Part shown: in pieces, positions 1 to 8,227 of the stretch
Layout of the letters: every line of letters begins with the position of its first letter
Position numbering within the stretch: the stretch's first letter is position 1
Source of the DNA: Candidatus Binatota bacterium
GTDB lineage: Bacteria > Desulfobacterota > Binatia > UBA1149
Assembly: GCA_012960245.1 (NCBI GenBank)
Contig: DUBO01000008.1
Coordinates: 1 to 38,249 of the forward strand
Reading direction: 5' to 3'
Length of the DNA: 38,249 bases
Program-made: the position numbers and the translations under genes
The notes under the pieces: generated by a model
Told to the model about the DNA's origin: nothing
Database searches by the model: none
What the model saw: only the letters and a program-made list of their open reading frames with translations

Positions 1-1074
1 CAGCGACTCGGACACCTTTTTGAGCAGGTAGGAGTGAAAGAACCCGTTCTCCTGGCTGGCGTGGGTGTCGAACCCGCCGGTCTGCACGTGGAAGAAGCGC
101 GCGTCCACGTCCGAACGGATGGTGGCCGCCACGTGCCTCAGGTCACGGGCCAGACCGCCACCGTAGGCCACCTCGGGGTTAACGTCGCTGTTCAGCGCCG
201 AGGCGTACACCAGGTCGTTGTTCCTGTTGTACTTGCCCGAGCTCGACAACATCAAGGCCTCCACCTTGCCGGCATTGCCCAGGCCGTTGCCCGGCAGGTA
301 GTACTCTTCCATCTTGTTGATCGTCGCCGCGCCGGTATTGCCCATGGAGGCCAGCTCCGGGTAAAGCGCAGGGTCGGCCAGGCCGCTGGCTGTGTACAGG
401 TCGGACACCGTTTCCTTCTTGAGCGACTTCTCGCCCGTAGCCGGAAAGTCGAGTTCCGAAAGCTTCTTGATGGCCAGCACGCTGGTATTGGTGGGTGAAA
501 AAGCCGGGTTGACCGACGACCCCATGTTGAGGCAAGGCACGTCGTTACCAACGAAACCCGCCCAGTCGAGGTAGCTGCCAAACCAGCCGCCGTTGCCCGC
601 ACCTACAGGGTCGAGGTTGTACCAGATGTCCTCGCTGCGAAAGTGTGAGTGGTTGGCAAAGGGGTAGTGTACGCCGTTGATCACCGCGAGGTCGCCCTGC
701 TGGTAGAGGCCCTCCATGGCACCCATCACCGGGTGAAACGCGTAGTTGTTGCCGTCGTCGTTGACGCCGATATCGAGCACGTCGGACACGCTGAAGCCCT
801 CGCCCGCCCACGGCGTGAGACCGGCCTGGGTGTCGGGCAGGGCCAGCGTCGGGCGATACAGGTCGTAGTTGCTGCGCTGACTACCGCCGAGCGGGTACAC
901 GGTGTTGAGGCCGTCATTGCCGCCGTTGAGCTGTATGAAAACCACTATCGCGTCGCCCGGGCCGGCCGCGTAGCTGACGCCTGTGCCCGGCAATACGCGC
1001 GACCACGGCAGCGCCGCAGCGGCAGCCGCAGCAGCACTGCGCTTGATGAACTGTCTCCTTGTAAACGGTGCCAT
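1..1074 (-). CDS. DUF1501 family protein, Tat-exported, C-terminus cut by window edge
   Basis: The frame is open from the window edge to an ATG at 1072-1074 (358 codons seen), with a GGAG ribosome site about 9 nt upstream. The N-terminus reads MAPFTRRQFIKRS followed by an alanine run, a good twin-arginine signal (TRRQFIK), so the protein is probably exported folded. The segment after the signal (IVVFIQLNGGNDGLNTVYPL) and later blocks (NGVHYPFANHSHFRSEDIWY, FFHVQTGGFDTHA) are typical of DUF1501, a sulfatase/alkaline-phosphatase-like family of unproven substrate. It lies 12 bp downstream of the DUF1800 gene on the same strand; the two families are commonly paired, so co-transcription is likely. 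The reaction is unknown. The C-terminus lies outside the window. Confidence 0.9.
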   Translation of the reverse strand, partial: MAPFTRRQFIKRSAAAAAAAALPWSRVLPGTGVSYAAGPGDAIVVFIQLNGGNDGLNTVYPLGGSQRSNYDLYRPTLALPDTQAGLTPWAGEGFSVSDVLDIGVNDDGNNYAFHPVMGAMEGLYQQGDLAVINGVHYPFANHSHFRSEDIWYNLDPVGAGNGGWFGSYLDWAGFVGNDVPCLNMGSSVNPAFSPTNTSVLAIKKLSELDFPATGEKSLKKETVSDLYTASGLADPALYPELASMGNTGAATINKMEEYYLPGNGLGNAGKVEALMLSSSGKYNRNNDLVYASALNSDVNPEVAYGGGLARDLRHVAATIRSDVDARFFHVQTGGFDTHASQENGFFHSYLLKKVSESL

Positions 1075-1086
1075 CCCTGTTTCTCC

Positions 1087-2622
1087 TCACCCGATCTGGT
1101 ATTCGGCCGTCTGCAGCAGCAGCGAGAGTACGCCGCGCACCTTGGTGTTCACGTCATCGGTATCGTCGGTCGAAAGATCCAGCGTTGCCTGCGCGCCGCT
1201 GTCGGTAAGGTAGTCGATCAGCGAGTCACGCTGCCCCGTGGTGAACGCCAGCGGGCCCGAATCGAGCCCGAGCTCGTACATCAGCGCGTCGAGCACAACC
1301 CCGGGGTCGGCCGCCGGGTCTTTCCACGGAAGCGTCTTTATGCGCTTGAGCTTCAAGCGCGCCGGCCCCCTGCTGGCCGAGGCCAGGTAGCGGGCAAAAT
1401 CGAAACGCTGCAGCAAGGTGCCACTGTTGATCCAACCCAGGCCGCTCGGCCATCCGGCCACGTTGGGCGGAAAAAACAGTTCCATTCCCATCTCGCCCAT
1501 GAGCTCGCCCATCTCGTCGGGCGAGTCGCCGATCTCGCGGCCGTTGCCCTTGGCGTTGAGCGAACGCATGGCACCGATGACAAAATCCACGGGGCTTTTC
1601 ACGCGGCGTGTGCGCGCGCGATCGCTGTAGAACTCGTCGCTGGTCCAGATGGCCTTGAGCAAGGGCTTGATCTCAAAATCCGAGTTGGCAAATTCCGTAG
1701 CGAAACCGGCCAGCAGGGCCTTCAGGCTCGGCCCGGGTGGGGGGTAGGCATAGAAATTCCAAAGCCGGCTGGCAAGGAACATGGCCACCTGGTTGTTGCC
1801 GGCGTCGTCGGTGCGCGAGAAAATGAGCTCCAGCACGTCGTCGGAGGTACCGGCAACCTCCTCGCCTATCTTGAAGCCATTGCTCACCTGCCCGAAGATC
1901 ACCATCGGGTCGGGCAGATCATCGCCGTCGTCGTCGTACTGGCCGCCGTCCCAGTGGTTGGGTTTGAACACTCCCTTGTATGTACCGTCGATCTTTTCGG
2001 TCTTCGTCCAACCGGTGAGCGCACGCGCCATGCCGTGCACGTCGTCCTCGGTGTAGGTGGGCTTCTGGGTGTCGGGGCTGCCGTCATCGGCAAGCTCGAA
2101 CACCCCGAGCGTAAACAACTCCATCAACTCGCGACCGAAGTTCTCGTTGGCGCTGACGTGCACGCCGTCATCGCTGGCCTTGTTCTTGATGCCATCGAGG
2201 TAGTACATGTTGGCGGGGTCGCGATTGAACTCGCGCACGAGAAACCTGAAGTTACCCCCGGCGTTGAGCCTGAACAGCCGCTGCTGGTATGACAGCCAAC
2301 CGAACTGCTTGAGCGGGCTGCCGCCGCTTACCAGGTGCGTGTGCCAGAACACGAGGAGCTTTTCGAGGCAGGCCTTTTCAGGCTTGCGCTGCCTGGCCAT
2401 CTGCTTGGTCCACCAACGCTGTATCCTGAGCTTATCATCGTTGCTGTTGTCCTTTACCGCGGGCGGTTTTCTCTTGCTGGGCTTGAACGACAACAGGTCG
2501 TCCACCGCGTCGTCAATCGACACGTGTCGATTAAAGAACTTGTCTATCTCGGCTGATGGCGCTCCGAAAGTAGCCCGCCTGAGAAGATGGGCCGCGTTGT
2601 CCCTTGTCCATGCTACCGCCAT
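1087..2622 (-). CDS. DUF1800 family protein
   Basis: A 511-aa protein. The start (LLRRATFGAPSAEID) and the blocks ELMELFTLGVFE, DVHGMARALTGWT and PPNVAGWPSGLGWINS are hallmarks of DUF1800. The ATG at 2620-2622 has an AGGAG ribosome site about 8 nt upstream. No signal peptide is evident, although its partner DUF1501 is Tat-exported. Aspartate-rich stretches in the middle (DGGQYDDDGDDLPDP) could bind metal. DUF1800/DUF1501 pairs are widespread in Planctomycetes, Myxococcota and Proteobacteria but have no established biochemical role. The gene sits between the cytochrome-like gene (61 bp upstream) and DUF1501 (12 bp downstream), probably in one operon. The family call is firm; the function is unknown. 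Confidence 0.92.
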   Translation of the reverse strand: MAVAWTRDNAAHLLRRATFGAPSAEIDKFFNRHVSIDDAVDDLLSFKPSKRKPPAVKDNSNDDKLRIQRWWTKQMARQRKPEKACLEKLLVFWHTHLVSGGSPLKQFGWLSYQQRLFRLNAGGNFRFLVREFNRDPANMYYLDGIKNKASDDGVHVSANENFGRELMELFTLGVFELADDGSPDTQKPTYTEDDVHGMARALTGWTKTEKIDGTYKGVFKPNHWDGGQYDDDGDDLPDPMVIFGQVSNGFKIGEEVAGTSDDVLELIFSRTDDAGNNQVAMFLASRLWNFYAYPPPGPSLKALLAGFATEFANSDFEIKPLLKAIWTSDEFYSDRARTRRVKSPVDFVIGAMRSLNAKGNGREIGDSPDEMGELMGEMGMELFFPPNVAGWPSGLGWINSGTLLQRFDFARYLASASRGPARLKLKRIKTLPWKDPAADPGVVLDALMYELGLDSGPLAFTTGQRDSLIDYLTDSGAQATLDLSTDDTDDVNTKVRGVLSLLLQTAEYQIG

Positions 2623-2683
2623 CGCCGTTCTCCTTTCAGCCTGCGCGCAAGCGCCAGCCTGCGTACCGTTGTCGCGCGCCGCT

Positions 2684-3652
2684 TCACCACGTACCCTCTA
2701 CCCAACCCATCTGCGGCGCGGGTCCCAGCACTCCGTCGCCCAGTATCCACAGGCGTATGATCTCCTGCAACTCGCCGTCTATCATGCCCTTGCCCAGCGG
2801 CATGCCAAGCCCGTAGCCGGCCGCGAGATCATGCGTGACCTTGAGATAAAGAAAGCTCGCGTCGGGATCGCCGGCCGTCACCCTGAGCAAACCGTCGATG
2901 GCTGCCGCGGTGTTGGTAGGCGCAACTCCCACCAGTTGCGAGTATGCCGCGTTGGGCAACAGTATCAGGCCGCCTGCGTTGCTTTCTGAATCATGGCAGG
3001 CCGACGCCGCGCACGACCCGGCAAACACCTGGGTGGCTATGCGATCAAAGGTGCCGTCGTAGAGATCGAGCGGCTCGTAGATCTTGTCGCCCTCGGGCAG
3101 GCACTTGAACTTGATCCGGTCGCGATCGCGCCGGGTGCCAGCGGCGGTCGTGCCCTCTGCCGAAAGCTTGAGCTTCTTTCGTCCCGCGCGCATGCGGTCC
3201 GAACTGTTGGGGCCACGCAAGGGCACGTTGATGCTGCTGGTGAGCGTGCACTCATCGACGATGTCGTTGCCCGGGAAACCGAGCAGGTCTACTCTCGATT
3301 GCAGGGCCTGGAAATCTACGTCGAACCTGGGATCGCCGTCGTCGACCGCGTGGTCGATTTCTACTTCGTCTACCTGCACGGGGCTGCACTGCGACAGTGC
3401 GCTGGAGTTGAGGCACACCGACAGCTCAAACTCGCAACGCCCGTTGCGCAGACCGTCGGCGTCGCAGGACAGGTCGCCGTCGTAGCACTTCGCGCCGCGG
3501 GGGGTCTTGGGGGGAGCGGGGTGGTTGGCGCCGGGCGCATCGAGCACGACCATGCAGTCGGTCTTCTTGCTGCCGCCGCCTGCCACGGTCGCTGACCAAG
3601 CAAAGACCGGCAGCAACAGCAGGGCCGTCAATACCTGGGCAGGTATGAGCAT
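2684..3652 (-). CDS. secreted protein with C-terminal cytochrome c-like (CX4CH) domain
   Basis: A 322-aa protein with an N-terminal signal peptide (hydrophobic run at about residues 6-20, likely cleavage near WSATVAGG). The first half has paired cysteines in a block (GAKCYDGDLSCDADG...NGRCEFELSVCLN) that I associate with secreted proteins of uncultured deltaproteobacteria. The C-terminal third contains VFAGSCAASACHDSE, a CX4CH motif, followed by LLRVTAGDPDASFLYLKVT and GLGMPLGKGMIDGELQEIIRLWI. That layout matches the 'planctomycete-type' cytochrome c-like domain, in which the late methionine in GxGMPxG could be the second haem ligand. CX4CH instead of CX2CH is unusual but is known in some multihaem cytochromes. 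The gene precedes DUF1800-DUF1501 in the same direction, so the three may form one periplasmic system. Haem attachment is inferred, not shown. Confidence 0.75.
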   Translation of the reverse strand: MLIPAQVLTALLLLPVFAWSATVAGGGSKKTDCMVVLDAPGANHPAPPKTPRGAKCYDGDLSCDADGLRNGRCEFELSVCLNSSALSQCSPVQVDEVEIDHAVDDGDPRFDVDFQALQSRVDLLGFPGNDIVDECTLTSSINVPLRGPNSSDRMRAGRKKLKLSAEGTTAAGTRRDRDRIKFKCLPEGDKIYEPLDLYDGTFDRIATQVFAGSCAASACHDSESNAGGLILLPNAAYSQLVGVAPTNTAAAIDGLLRVTAGDPDASFLYLKVTHDLAAGYGLGMPLGKGMIDGELQEIIRLWILGDGVLGPAPQMGWVEGTW

Positions 3653-3738
3653 GTGTTTTACCGGAAGATTAATGACGAAAGCTCCTCCGACAAAACATCA
3701 CACGCCAACAACCCCTCGGTCAAGCTCTTTTTTGGCCC

Positions 3739-3759
3739 TACCCCCCTAGGGGGGGGGTA
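3739..3759. repeat. homopolymeric C6-TA-G9 palindrome
   Basis: The stretch TACCCCCCTA followed by nine G and TAA contains a perfect 14-bp palindrome (C6 TA G6). It lies in the 150-bp gap between the SDR gene and the cytochrome-like gene, about 90-105 bp upstream of the latter's start. A poly-G run of this length can change length by replication slippage, but no function is evident. No T-run follows it on the minus strand, so it does not look like an intrinsic terminator for the SDR gene. Confidence 0.5.
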
Positions 3760-3802
3760 AGCGCTGCGTAGTTCAAGCCGCGACAGGCCCCATGGATCCC
3801 TG

Positions 3803-4615
3803 TCAGCCAGCGGCTATGTCTTCGCCGCCGTCTACGCCCAGCACATTGCCAGTCAGCCAGGTGCCGCCGGGCTGCATGAGCAGGCTCACCAACTCGGCTA
3901 TGTCGCCGGGCTCAGTCAGGCGGCCGCCGGGGTTGACCGAGCGGGCGTGCTCCTTGAGATCGTCGGCGCCCGGAATGTGGGCCAGCGCCGGGGTGTCGGT
4001 GACCCCCGCGCGTATGGCGTTGACTGCCACTCCGCGCGGCCCGAGCTCGAGCGCGAGCTGGCGAACGTAAGCCTCCAACGCAGCCTTGGCGGCCGACACC
4101 ATGCCGTAGGAAGGAGCAGCACGCGTGCTGCCCGCCGAGGTCATAGCCATCACCCGCGATCCTTCACCCAGCAGGCGCCGCCAGGCCAGCTCCTGCGTCC
4201 ACGCAACCAGCGAGCTGGCCATCACGTTGAGGGTCATGGCCATCTGCGAGTCGCGTGCCGAAGCACTCGCGTCCTCGCCCACCAGCGGCGCGAGTGACCC
4301 GAAGGCCAGCGAGTGAAACAACAGCGACACGCCGTCGGCGCCCGCCAAGGGCTCGAGCTGGTCGAGTACCAGGGTCATCTTGTCGCGGTCTACGGCGTTG
4401 ACGTTAAAAAAAAGCGACTCCACGCCAGCTTCTTCCACCGCCTCGCGGGCACGGTCGGCCAGCGGCATGGTGGAACGGCGATCGAGGTGAACGCCGCAGA
4501 TATTGTACCCCTCGGCAGCCAGCCGGGCCGAAACCGCCGAGCCGAAGCCGCTCGACGCCCCCAGCACTACCGCCCACTTGCCTTCCCCTGCTTCTGACCT
4601 TCCCTCTTGATCCAT
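3803..4615 (-). CDS. enoyl-ACP reductase-like SDR (FabL/FabI type)
   Basis: A 270-aa short-chain dehydrogenase. The nucleotide-binding start is VVLGASSGFGSA (about residues 17-27). The catalytic region reads SYGMVSAAKAALEAYVRQLA: Tyr170 and Lys177 are separated by six residues (Y-x6-K), the spacing of enoyl-ACP reductases FabI/FabL, whereas ordinary SDRs have YxxxK. The HSLAFG segment resembles the FabI HSIGF block, and the C-terminus (ALAHIPGADDLKEHARSVNP...GNVLGVDGG) resembles FabL of Bacillus. Such enzymes reduce trans-2-enoyl-ACP with NAD(P)H in fatty acid elongation. I chose the ATG at 4613-4615; a frame open to 4720 would add a 35-residue non-homologous leader. It is transcribed divergently from the small membrane protein gene at 4732. 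An SDR with another substrate cannot be excluded. Confidence 0.72.
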   Translation of the reverse strand: MDQEGRSEAGEGKWAVVLGASSGFGSAVSARLAAEGYNICGVHLDRRSTMPLADRAREAVEEAGVESLFFNVNAVDRDKMTLVLDQLEPLAGADGVSLLFHSLAFGSLAPLVGEDASASARDSQMAMTLNVMASSLVAWTQELAWRRLLGEGSRVMAMTSAGSTRAAPSYGMVSAAKAALEAYVRQLALELGPRGVAVNAIRAGVTDTPALAHIPGADDLKEHARSVNPGGRLTEPGDIAELVSLLMQPGGTWLTGNVLGVDGGEDIAAG

Positions 4616-4731
4616 GATGAGCAAAGATAATGGCCGCTCGCCCCATGGGCAAACCCCGGCTTGGACCCGGGCCCGGCTTTTGTTAGCCTTGCCGAGCCGA
4701 TACGAACGATACCGCCTCAAAGGAGGGCTTG

Positions 4732-5010
4732 ATGTCAGAAGAAAATAGAACAGCCGAACAGGAACTACAGGAAGCCATGTGGCTCTGGATGCAGCGGCTG
4801 GTATTAGCCCTGGCCCTTCTGGGTGCAGGATATTTTGCAGCTTGGTACCAGGCCAAGGATTACACCGAGATAAAAGTGGGACTCGGAGAAGCCAACGACA
4901 CTATCGTTGACCTCAAGAACGAGCGAGAGACTCTCTCTACCCGCATAGCCCGTGAGTTGCGAGACAAGGAAGTCTGCCGCAAAGAACTCAGGGCTCTCAA
5001 AAGCAAGTAA
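4732..5010 (+). CDS. small membrane protein with coiled-coil tail, unknown
   Basis: A 92-aa protein starting at the ATG at 4732, with a strong AGGAGG ribosome site at 4721-4726; a TTG one codon earlier is less likely. It has one transmembrane segment at about residues 22-41 (RLVLALALLGAGYFAAWY). A charged helical region rich in heptads follows (LGEANDTIVDLKNERETLST...RELRDKEVCRKELRALKSK), probably a cytoplasmic or periplasmic coiled coil. I do not recognise the family. The strong ribosome site and clean composition support a real gene. It is divergent from the FabL-like gene and convergent with the small acidic protein downstream. Confidence 0.7.
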   Translation: MSEENRTAEQELQEAMWLWMQRLVLALALLGAGYFAAWYQAKDYTEIKVGLGEANDTIVDLKNERETLSTRIARELRDKEVCRKELRALKSK

Positions 5011-5030
5011 GGGGAGGCCTCCCGCTCCCC
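5011..5030. terminator. GC-rich hairpin between convergent genes
   Basis: GGGGAG (5011-5016) and CTCCCC (5025-5030) form a 6-bp stem around an 8-nt loop; an alternative palindrome GGGAGGCCTCCC lies at 5012-5023. It starts right after the stop of the small membrane protein gene and ends just before the stop of the convergent gene. It could end transcription from both sides, but there is no U-tract, so this is a weak call. Confidence 0.3.
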
Positions 5031-5034
5031 GCTG

Positions 5035-5316
5035 TCAGTCCTGCAGCAGCGGTACGAAATTTCTCACGGCGCCAAGCAGGGCCTGGGCGTCCGGGCTTTC
5101 AGCACCGAGTTCGAGCGAAAGATCGAACAGCCCTCGCACGCGCGCGTTGTCGCGATCGCCCTCGGGCAACGACAGCGCCTGGGCGAGTTCATTGAGCATT
5201 GGCTCGAGTTCGAGCTTACGCTCGGTGGGCATGTCGTCGTCTATCGCCACGAGCAATATGCAACGGTCGATAAGCCTCGCCACCATTTCTTCGTCTGACA
5301 TCACGCGCTTCGTCAC
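5035..5316 (-). CDS. small acidic hypothetical protein
   Basis: An acidic, helix-rich protein of 93 aa from the GTG at 5316, or 88 aa from the ATG at 5301 (MSDEEMVARLIDRC), which has a GAAG six bases upstream. There is no signal peptide, membrane segment or recognised domain. It lies 27 bp downstream of the TPR gene on the same strand, so the two are probably co-transcribed and may work together. The composition fits the surrounding coding sequence, and the opposite strand offers nothing more convincing. Function unknown. Confidence 0.6.
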   Translation of the reverse strand: MTKRVMSDEEMVARLIDRCILLVAIDDDMPTERKLELEPMLNELAQALSLPEGDRDNARVRGLFDLSLELGAESPDAQALLGAVRNFVPLLQD

Positions 5317-5343
5317 GATTTTTTCAAGCTCCCCCGTTGCCGC

Positions 5344-5700
5344 TCAGTCGTCTTCGCCCGATAGCTGACGCTTCCAGTCCAGCATTTTAGCCGCCGCGCC
5401 CGCGGCCTCGGCCTCCTCGATACGACCTGCCCTCTGGTAAAACATCGAGAGGTTGGTCTGCGCCAGTATGTCGTCGGGGTCGAGTTCGACCAGGCGCAGC
5501 GCCACGTTGATGGCGTCATCCATCTCGCCGCGCTCCATGTACACCATGGCCTTGCCCAGCAGTGCGTCGCGGTAATTGGGGTCGAGCTCGAGACAGGCCT
5601 CGAAGCAGACCATAGCCTCGTCGTAGCGACGCTCGCCGTGCAGGTCACAGCCGTCGTAAAACAGCTGCTCGATATCCTTGTCGTCACCCGAGCTTGCCAC
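5344..5700 (-). CDS. tetratricopeptide repeat protein
   Basis: From the GTG at 5700 the protein is 118 aa (MASSGDDKDIEQLFYDGCDL...). It carries about three TPR units: a first around YDGCDLHGERRYDEAMVCFEA, a second around YRDALLGKAMVYMERGEMDD, and a third around ILAQTNLSMFYQRAGRIEEA. TPR proteins act as protein-protein adaptors, and no enzymatic domain is present. The frame stays open to 5865, but that extension overlaps the divergent LuxE-like gene and does not look like protein, so the internal GTG is preferred. It lacks a clear ribosome site. The probable partner is the small acidic protein downstream. It lies head-to-head with the luxE-luxC-aminotransferase operon and may share its control region. 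Confidence 0.75.
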   Translation of the reverse strand: MASSGDDKDIEQLFYDGCDLHGERRYDEAMVCFEACLELDPNYRDALLGKAMVYMERGEMDDAINVALRLVELDPDDILAQTNLSMFYQRAGRIEEAEAAGAAAKMLDWKRQLSGEDD

Positions 5701-5712
5701 TACGCCAGTTAG

Positions 5713-5730
5713 AGTAGTATCTGTACCACT
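5713..5730. promoter_or_regulatory. imperfect inverted repeat in divergent intergenic region
   Basis: AGTAGTAT (5713-5720) and GTACCACT (5723-5730) form an inverted repeat with two mismatches and a 2-bp centre. It lies between the TPR gene start (5700) and the LuxE-like start (5824) and could be an operator acting on one or both divergent units. This is only a pattern; no regulator is known and no second copy was noticed. Confidence 0.2.
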
Positions 5731-5823
5731 AGTTGCAAGGCTCGCAAGTCGGACCGCCCGCGGCGCCGTGACAAAATCGGCTGCGAGTGGCCCAGCGCGG
5801 GCCGGTTTACAGAGAAACCGCCA

Positions 5824-6897
5824 GTGCAGGAAAAAATCGAAAAGTTCATTTCCGCCGACATTCACGACGACAAGTGCAGCTTCGAAAAACTCGCCCTTGA
5901 GTTATTCGGCTACCAGTACGAACGCGTACCGCTGTACCGACAGTTCTGCGACGCGAGACAGGCCAGCCCCTCTTCGGTAAGCGAGTGGCAACAGGTGCCC
6001 GCCCTGCCTGCTGACGCGTTCAAGCAACAGCTCGTCGACCACGGCGAAGAGGCCCACGTTTTCCTGAGCAGCGGAACCAGCGAGGGCCTGGACAAACGCA
6101 GCCGTCACCAGTTGACCACGCTGTCAACCTATCGTTTGTCGGCCATGACTTTTTTCAACGAGATGGTGCTACCCGACGAACCGGGATCGATGAGCGTGTT
6201 ACTGGCCGGACCGGGCGTGGACAGCCACCCCGACTCCTCGCTGGGCAGGATGTTTTCCTGGGTCTACGAGGAGACGGCCGCCGCCGGTTCGGAGGTGGTC
6301 TTCGATGGTGATGGCGAGCTCGACACCGCTGCCGCACTCGAGTGGCTCGGACGGGTATCTGCCGACAACAGGCCGGTTCTGCTGCTGGCGGTGAGCTCGG
6401 CGCTCACTGCGCTGCTCGCCCGCATGCGCGACGAAAAGATGTTCTGCCGCCTGCCCGGTGGAAGCCGCGTCGTAGACACCGGAGGACGAAAAGGAGCCGC
6501 CCCGACCTACTCCGCAGCAGGTATGCGCAAGGCCTGTTGGCGCTACCTGCACGTTCCGGGTTACATGTGTGTGAATGAGTATGGCATGACCGAGATGCTC
6601 TCCCAGTACTACGACGATGCGCTGGTCAGCCGGCACCGCGGACGTATAGACCACAGGATCAAGAGCGGGCCGCGATGGTGCCGCCACGTGGTGGTAAGCC
6701 CCTCCACCCTCCAACCGGTAGCCGACGGCGAGGTCGGCCTGCTCAAGCATATCGATCTTGCCAACTGGGAATCGGTGAGCGCACTGCAGACCCTGGACCT
6801 CGCGCGCAGGGTCGACGACGGTTTTCAGCTTGTCGGCCGTGCCAGCGCCGCGCAGCTGCGCGGCTGTTCACAACTGCTGACGATGGTGGAAAACTGA
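5824..6897 (+). CDS. LuxE-family acyl-protein synthetase (acyl-activating enzyme)
   Basis: A 357-aa protein. Family motifs in order: YRQFC near residue 38; the nucleotide-binding SSGTSEG at 82-88; DTGGRKG at 218-224; NEYGMTEM at 251-258; and a C-terminal RGCSQ whose Cys348 matches the LuxE cysteine that carries the acyl group. LuxE enzymes adenylate a fatty acid, move it to their own cysteine and pass it to the LuxC reductase. The start is the GTG at 5824; no ATG is available nearby. The LuxC-like gene follows after 4 bp, so the two almost certainly act together. No luxA, luxB or luxD is present, so the aldehyde is not made for light in this operon. The family call is strong; the acyl substrate is unknown. 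Confidence 0.87.
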   Translation: MQEKIEKFISADIHDDKCSFEKLALELFGYQYERVPLYRQFCDARQASPSSVSEWQQVPALPADAFKQQLVDHGEEAHVFLSSGTSEGLDKRSRHQLTTLSTYRLSAMTFFNEMVLPDEPGSMSVLLAGPGVDSHPDSSLGRMFSWVYEETAAAGSEVVFDGDGELDTAAALEWLGRVSADNRPVLLLAVSSALTALLARMRDEKMFCRLPGGSRVVDTGGRKGAAPTYSAAGMRKACWRYLHVPGYMCVNEYGMTEMLSQYYDDALVSRHRGRIDHRIKSGPRWCRHVVVSPSTLQPVADGEVGLLKHIDLANWESVSALQTLDLARRVDDGFQLVGRASAAQLRGCSQLLTMVEN

Positions 6898-6901
6898 GTC
6901 C

Positions 6902-8227
6902 ATGGAACGCAGGCAAGTGGAATCATCGCAGACCGAAACCACAGAACTGGTGCTGGGCCAGCAACTTGCCAAGGCCGAGGAGGCGCGCAAGACGGCGCTG
7001 GCCACCCTCGACAACTCCGAGATCGTGGAGGCGCTCGCCGAGGCCGCCGGCGCCTGGAGCGAGCAGGATTCCGAGCTCCGGCGTGGCGCCGCGGCTTTCC
7101 TGGCCGAGCACGGCCACATGTCGGCCGCCATGCTCGAGCAGGGACTGGGTTCCGTTTTCTCTGCCATCACCACCAGCTCGATGGAGAACCTTCTCAGGCG
7201 CGAATGCCCCGACCCGCCGGCGCTCGAGCACGCGACCATAAACAAGGCCGGCGAAGCGGTAAGACTACGCGGCCCATCGCTGGTGTTTCACTCCCTGGCC
7301 GGCAACACGCCCGGCATGGGCATACCGGCAATCGTGTGCGCGCTGCTGGCACGATCCTGCTGCCTGCTGCGCGACAGCTCGCGGCAGCCCATCATCAACG
7401 GGGCCTTCGCCGACACCCTGGCCGCCGTACACCCATTGCTCGGCTCCATGGTGGTGGCCACCGAATGGGAGGCGGGCGACCGACGCATGGAGTCTACTGC
7501 CATGCGCGTAGCCTCGCGGGTGGAGATCTACGGCAGCGACGAAACCATGGACCGCATGGCGTCGCGCTACGGCGGCAGGTCGATAGTAGAACACGGCAGC
7601 AGGGTCTCGTTGGGGCTGGTACCGGCTGACGCCGACACCGACCAGTGGGCTCGCGGACTCGCGCAGGACGTGGCCATGTACGAGGGCCTGGGCTGCCTGA
7701 GCATGTCGCTGCTGCTGGTCGAAGGACCCGCCGACCGCGCCGCGCGCATGGCCCACAAGCTAGGCTTAGAACTGTCGCGCCTGCAGCGCCTGTGGCCGCG
7801 CGGCCCCCAGGACCTCGACCTCGAGACCTCGAGGCGCGCCTTCATAGGACGGGCCGAACTATCGTCGGCCGGCAACCACGACGAGGTGCTCCTCAGGGGT
7901 CGCGACGACAGCTGGGTCGTACACGTTGACCCGCGCGCCAAGCTCGACCCCGGCTGCGGGCTGCGAGTTGTAAAGATAGTGCCGGTACACGACCGCGAGG
8001 CTACCCTCGAGCTGCTCGAAAGCTCGAAGGTGCCGATCGCCGGCGTGGCGCTCGCCATGAACTCGGACAGCCGCAACTGGAAAGAAACCGTCAACGACGT
8101 CTACTCCTGCGAGGCCACCCTGGTGTGCGCGCCCGGCCAACTGCAAACCCCGCCGCTCGGCTGGAGGCAGGACGGTCACCAACGACTTGGAGACCTGCTG
8201 GACTGGTACAGGGACGAGCAGGCGTGA
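6902..8227 (+). CDS. LuxC-family acyl-CoA/acyl-protein reductase
   Basis: A 441-aa protein of the usual LuxC length, starting at the ATG at 6902. It is an NADPH-dependent reductase of the aldehyde dehydrogenase fold that takes an acyl group from LuxE or CoA onto its own cysteine and releases a fatty aldehyde. The catalytic block is DVAMYEGLGCLSMS, with Cys265 as nucleophile. FHSLAGNTPGMGIPAIV (129-145) is the conserved cofactor region, followed by LLARSCCLLRDSSRQP. It lies 4 bp after the LuxE-like stop and overlaps the aminotransferase start by 4 bp (GTGA), so all three should be translated in step. The chain length of the substrate cannot be read from sequence. Confidence 0.88.
   Translation: MERRQVESSQTETTELVLGQQLAKAEEARKTALATLDNSEIVEALAEAAGAWSEQDSELRRGAAAFLAEHGHMSAAMLEQGLGSVFSAITTSSMENLLRRECPDPPALEHATINKAGEAVRLRGPSLVFHSLAGNTPGMGIPAIVCALLARSCCLLRDSSRQPIINGAFADTLAAVHPLLGSMVVATEWEAGDRRMESTAMRVASRVEIYGSDETMDRMASRYGGRSIVEHGSRVSLGLVPADADTDQWARGLAQDVAMYEGLGCLSMSLLLVEGPADRAARMAHKLGLELSRLQRLWPRGPQDLDLETSRRAFIGRAELSSAGNHDEVLLRGRDDSWVVHVDPRAKLDPGCGLRVVKIVPVHDREATLELLESSKVPIAGVALAMNSDSRNWKETVNDVYSCEATLVCAPGQLQTPPLGWRQDGHQRLGDLLDWYRDEQA

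Noticed and set aside
649-2292. Long plus-strand open frame (547 codons) antisense to DUF1800 and DUF1501
   Set aside because: It encodes an Arg/His/Val-rich sequence with no domain, a typical high-GC shadow of well-supported minus-strand genes.
3739-3759. Intrinsic terminator of the FabL-like gene
   Set aside because: The palindrome is homopolymeric and no T-run follows it on the minus strand.
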